From SZUA-430 sp041477875 (lineage in GTDB: Bacteria > Pseudomonadota > Alphaproteobacteria > Micropepsales > Micropepsaceae): DNA of 15,901 bases. Position numbers and translations under genes: made by a program. This document shows positions 13,173-15,901 of this stretch, piece after piece. The notes below the pieces were generated by a model. It had not been told where the DNA came from. It made no database searches and saw nothing but the letters and a program-made list of their open reading frames with translations. Location of the stretch: positions 1-15,901 of the forward strand of contig JBGOVA010000109.1 in assembly GCA_041477875.1 (NCBI GenBank). The letters are read 5' to 3'. Numbering within the stretch: the first letter of the stretch is position 1; every line of letters begins with the position of its first letter.

Positions 13173-13916
13173 ATGCGTCTCAACGGCAAAGCTGCAATCG
13201 TCACCGGCGCCGCGTCGGGCATCGGCCGCGCGACCGCACAGCTCTTCGCGAAGGAAGGCGCGCGCGTCCTCGCGGTCGACTTGCCGAAGCAGGGCCTTGC
13301 TGAAGCGCATCGCGAACACGACGCGATCGCGATCCTCGAGATCAGCGTCGCCGACGCGCACGCGCCAAAAACGATCGTCGACACCGCAGCCAAGACCTTC
13401 GGGCGTCTCGACATCGTGATGAACAACGCCGGCGTCGCATCGAACGCGCTTGCGGAGCAGATGACGCGCGAAGACTGGGACCGCACGCTTGCCGTGAACC
13501 TGACGGCGCCGTTCCTGATCTGCCAGCAAGCGATCCCGCATCTGCGTGACAGTGGGGCAGGGCGCATCATCAACGTCGCCTCGGTCATGGCCGAGGGTAC
13601 GGACTATGGCCTCTCCGCCTATTGCGCCTCGAAGGCCGGCGTCGCGGGGCTGACCCGCACGCTGGCGTTGGAGCTCGGCAAATTCCGCATCACCGCCAAC
13701 TACCTGCTGCCCGGCGCCATCCGTACCGGCATGACGACCCCGCTCTGGGATGCGCGTCCCGATGTCGCCGAGATCTGGGCCAAGAAGTCCGCACTTCGCC
13801 GATTGGGCGAGCCAACAGACCTCGCCAAAGCCGCCTTGTTCTTGGCCTCCGATGACGGCGCCTTCGTCACCGGCCATGGGCTCACAGTCGACGGCGGTTT
13901 GATGCTGCGGGTTTAA
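13173..13916 (+). CDS. Short-chain dehydrogenase/reductase (classical SDR)
   Basis: A 247-residue classical SDR. TGAASGIG (11-18) is the cofactor loop, Asp36 after beta-2 suggests NAD(H), NNAG is at 84-87, and the catalytic Asn109, Ser137, Tyr150 and Lys154 are all present. PGAIRTGM (180-187) and the end TGHGLTVDGGLMLRV are typical of the family. It oxidises or reduces a hydroxyl/carbonyl in the cytoplasm; residues alone do not give the substrate, and it is not the HSD10 subtype of the first SDR. The ATG lies 2 nt after the T-tract of a strong hairpin whose 3' arm contains the Shine-Dalgarno, so expression is probably controlled by attenuation or RNA folding. A weak hairpin follows its stop. 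Confidence 0.93.
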   Translation: MRLNGKAAIVTGAASGIGRATAQLFAKEGARVLAVDLPKQGLAEAHREHDAIAILEISVADAHAPKTIVDTAAKTFGRLDIVMNNAGVASNALAEQMTREDWDRTLAVNLTAPFLICQQAIPHLRDSGAGRIINVASVMAEGTDYGLSAYCASKAGVAGLTRTLALELGKFRITANYLLPGAIRTGMTTPLWDARPDVAEIWAKKSALRRLGEPTDLAKAALFLASDDGAFVTGHGLTVDGGLMLRV

Positions 13917-13939
13917 GGACTCTGAACAACTGGACACTT

Positions 13940-13957
13940 GCGGTTATAGCCGCTTTT
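13940..13957 (+). terminator. Weak terminator-like hairpin after the second dehydrogenase
   Basis: GCGGT (13940-13944), TATA, GCCGC (13949-13953) form a 5-bp stem with one wobble, followed by TTTT, 23 bp after the stop. The stem is short. The same bases contain TATAGC (13945-13950), which with CTGAAC (13922-13927) at 17 bp could instead be a weak promoter for the ABC operon. Confidence 0.3.
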
Positions 13958-14015
13958 GCGTATTGGCATGGCCCGCTCAGGTCTCCAGCCTTTCCACTGA
14001 ATTTGCCCCGACTCC

Positions 14016-14759
14016 ATGATTGAAATCGAAGGTCTGGTCCGACGGTTTGGCAGCCTGACGGCCGTGGGCGGCATTTCGCTGCGCGTCGCAAAGGGCGAGG
14101 TCCTGGGCTTCTTGGGGCCGAACGGCGCGGGCAAATCGACGACCATGAAAATGATCACGGGCTACCTCGCGCCGAGCGAGGGCCGGATCACGGTCTGCGG
14201 CCACGACGTCGTCGAAGAGCCGTTCCAAGCGCAAAGCGCGATCGGCTATCTGCCCGAAGGCGCGCCGGCCTATCCCGATATGACGCCGGTTCAGTTCCTG
14301 AATTTCATCGCGCAAGTGCGCGGCCTGAAGGACGAAGCGGCGAAGAAGGCGATCGACGTTGCGGTCGCGCGCACGGGCCTCCAATCGGTGCTCGAACAGC
14401 GCATCGAAACTCTGTCGAAAGGCTTCAAGCGCCGCGTCGGCCTCGCGCAGGCGATCCTGCACAACCCGCCGGTCCTCATCATGGACGAGCCGACCGACGG
14501 TCTCGACCCCAATCAGAAGCAAGCCGTGCGAGGCCTCATCCGCGCCATGAGCGCCGAGAAGGCGACCATCATTTCGACCCACATCCTCGAAGAGGTCGAT
14601 GCCGTGTGCACGCGCGCCGTGATCATCGACAAAGGACGCATCGTCGCCGACGGCACGCCCGCCGAGTTGCACGCGAAGTCGCCGACCAAGCGCCTCGACG
14701 ATGTCTTCCGCGCGCTGACGACGCCCGACGCCGAGATCAAAGCGGAGGCCGTCGCGTGA
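14016..14759 (+). CDS. ABC transporter ATP-binding protein, GldA-like (ABC-2 type exporter)
   Basis: A 247-residue ATPase with Walker A GPNGAGKST (34-42), signature LSKGFKRR (133-140), Walker B LIMDEPT (154-160), D-loop GLD (162-164) and H-loop His189. The signature LSKGxxRR and the stretch GYLPEGAPAYPDMTP (77-91) are typical of the GldA/ABC-2 group. The Q-loop position is Glu81, common in this group, rather than Gln. With the permease and the GldG-like protein downstream it forms a three-gene system; outside Bacteroidetes such systems have no link to gliding and the cargo is unknown. The start gives MIEIEGLVRRFG, the normal first strand, though no strong Shine-Dalgarno is seen. The stop overlaps the permease start (GTGA, 4 nt). 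Confidence 0.94.
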   Translation: MIEIEGLVRRFGSLTAVGGISLRVAKGEVLGFLGPNGAGKSTTMKMITGYLAPSEGRITVCGHDVVEEPFQAQSAIGYLPEGAPAYPDMTPVQFLNFIAQVRGLKDEAAKKAIDVAVARTGLQSVLEQRIETLSKGFKRRVGLAQAILHNPPVLIMDEPTDGLDPNQKQAVRGLIRAMSAEKATIISTHILEEVDAVCTRAVIIDKGRIVADGTPAELHAKSPTKRLDDVFRALTTPDAEIKAEAVA

Positions 14760-15499
14760 GTTTCTGGAACGCGACCTACGCCGTCTTCCGGCGTGAGTTC
14801 GAAGGCTATTTCGCCACCCCGCTCGCCTACGTGTTCATCGTCATTTTCCTGCTGGCGATGGGCTCGTTCACCTTCTACTTCGGCCAGTTCTATGCGACCG
14901 GCCGCGCCGAGCTCGACATCTTCTTCGGCTTCCACCCGTGGCTTTACCTGTTTCTCATTCCGGCCATATCCATGCGCCTGTGGGCCGAGGAACAGAAGAC
15001 CGGCACCATCGAATTGCTGATGACGCTGCCCATCCCGGTGACGGCTGCGGTGCTCGGCAAATTTCTGGCCGCCTGGGCGTTCGCCGGGATTGCGCTGCTC
15101 CTGACGTTCCCGATGTGGCTGACGGTCATCTATCTGGGCTCACCCGACAACGGTGTTATTTTCGCAAGTTACGTCGGCAGCTGGCTGATGGCCGGCGGCT
15201 ATCTCGCGATCGGATCGGCGCTGTCGGCGCTCACGAACAATCAGGTGATCGCTTTCGTCTTGACCGTCGTCGTCTGCTTCATGTTCACGATCTCGGGCCA
15301 TGAGCTGGTGCTCGATTTCTTCCAATCGTGGGCGCCGCTTGTGATCGTGAACGCCGTTTCGTCCTTCAGCTTCCTCACGCACTACGCCGCCATCATGAAC
15401 GGGGTCATCGATTTCCGCGATATCATCTTCTTCGGCTCGCTGATTGCGTTGTTCCTCTTCATCAACGTGATCGTGATCGATCAGAAGCGGGCGGGCTGA
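14756..15499 (+). CDS. ABC-2 type permease, GldF-like
   Basis: A 247-residue inner-membrane protein from the GTG at 14756, which overlaps the ATPase stop; the longer frame to 14606 is an overlap artefact rich in Arg. Predicted helices lie near 22-42, 60-75, 98-126, 138-160, 164-182, 192-210 and 223-241. The signature SMRLWAEEQKTGTIELLMTLPI (72-93) is the conserved cytoplasmic loop of GldF/ABC-2 permeases that contacts the ATPase. Strong translational coupling to the ATPase is expected. The GldG-like gene begins 3 bp after its stop, so the three genes form one operon. Confidence 0.93.
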   Translation: MSFWNATYAVFRREFEGYFATPLAYVFIVIFLLAMGSFTFYFGQFYATGRAELDIFFGFHPWLYLFLIPAISMRLWAEEQKTGTIELLMTLPIPVTAAVLGKFLAAWAFAGIALLLTFPMWLTVIYLGSPDNGVIFASYVGSWLMAGGYLAIGSALSALTNNQVIAFVLTVVVCFMFTISGHELVLDFFQSWAPLVIVNAVSSFSFLTHYAAIMNGVIDFRDIIFFGSLIALFLFINVIVIDQKRAG

Positions 15500-15502
15500 G
15501 CC

Positions 15503-15901
15503 ATGCGCTGGACCCGTTCGACCATTGCCGCGGTGGCGATCGCGCTTGGCATCGTCCTCTTCTTCGCGATCAACATCGTGTCCGACGTGTGGTTCTCCGC
15601 GGCGCGCCTCGACTTGACGCAAGGCGGCCTCTACACGGTGAGCCAGGGCACGAAAAACACTCTCAAATCGATTCCCGAACCGATCACGCTGCGCTTCTTC
15701 TTCTCAGAGCGCGCATCGGTGAAATATGCCGGTGTGCGGGCCTATGGCGCACGCGTGCGCGATTTGTTGCATGAGTATGTGAGCCTCGCTGGCGGCAAGC
15801 TCAAACTCGAGGTGATCGATCCGGAGCCGCTTTCCGAGCAGGAGGATCTCGCCGTTGCCCAAGGCGTGACCGGCGCGCAAACGCCGAGCGGCGAGAAGAT
15901 C
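15503..15901 (+). CDS. GldG-like ABC auxiliary protein (5' part, cut by window end)
   Basis: The reading frame is open from the ATG at 15503 to the last base (133 codons). An N-terminal membrane helix (about 7-28) is followed by RLDLTQGGLYTVSQGT (35-50), the hallmark of GldG/ABC_transp_aux proteins, and by the start of the periplasmic domain with ITLRFFFSER (61-70) and YGARVRDLLHEY (81-92). Family members are usually 450-650 residues and end in a second membrane helix, so most of the gene lies outside the window. It follows the GldF-like permease by 3 bp and completes an ATPase-permease-auxiliary operon. Confidence 0.92.
   Translation, partial: MRWTRSTIAAVAIALGIVLFFAINIVSDVWFSAARLDLTQGGLYTVSQGTKNTLKSIPEPITLRFFFSERASVKYAGVRAYGARVRDLLHEYVSLAGGKLKLEVIDPEPLSEQEDLAVAQGVTGAQTPSGEKI

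Noticed and set aside
1..15901. Search by eye for CRISPR arrays, IS ends, tRNA/rRNA genes and prophage or defence genes
   Set aside because: I saw no regularly spaced repeats, no transposase or integrase motifs, no cloverleaf with a TTCGAATC-type arm in the right context, and no known defence domains.

Overview
The window is GC-rich and densely packed, and its protein families point to an alphaproteobacterial chromosome. The evidence is a GcvA-type LysR regulator, the tesA | ybbA-ybbP arrangement, a BI-1/YccA protein with an N-terminus typical of alphaproteobacteria, a small zincin, and a GldA/F/G-type ABC system. I cannot fix the order or genus from sequence alone. I see no insertion sequences, phage genes, CRISPR arrays, tRNAs or rRNAs. 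It looks like ordinary core or near-core chromosome, not an island.

Layout, left to right. (1) 1-1.8 kb: the last codons of a probable zinc-type or quinone oxidoreductase, a 299-bp gap, a LysR regulator that looks leaderless, and a convergent minus-strand pair (DUF2905 then YkvA/DUF1232). (2) 1.9-4.1 kb: an HSD10-like short-chain dehydrogenase, a hot-dog thioesterase 10 bp downstream, and an unrecognised membrane-anchored Pro/Ala-rich protein. (3) 4.1-7.2 kb: phhB (minus), a small zincin (plus), and a minus-strand run tesA > tas > thpR with 7-23 bp gaps. (4) 7.2-11.4 kb: ybbA-ybbP, divergent from tesA as in E. coli, then a Bax-inhibitor-1 family gene closed by a textbook intrinsic terminator. 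(5) 11.4-13.9 kb: an O-methyltransferase (minus), a divergent alpha/beta hydrolase, then a 296-bp structured non-coding stretch ending in a terminator-like hairpin against the start codon of a second short-chain dehydrogenase. (6) 14.0-15.9 kb: ABC ATPase, ABC-2 permease and the start of a GldG-like auxiliary protein, cut by the window edge.

The clearest functional units are ybbAP (LolCDE/MacB-like type VII ABC system) with tesA, the GldA/F/G-type operon, and the dehydrogenase-thioesterase pair, which suggests acyl-CoA chemistry. The most unusual signal is regulatory. At 13133-13172 a 14-bp hairpin with a T-tract holds the only good Shine-Dalgarno of the downstream gene in its 3' arm, and G.U-rich upstream hairpins suggest a plus-strand leader RNA. 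A second theme is compaction: three of the four convergent pairs share the same 4-nt stop-codon overlap. I found no convincing undescribed multi-gene defence or metabolic system.
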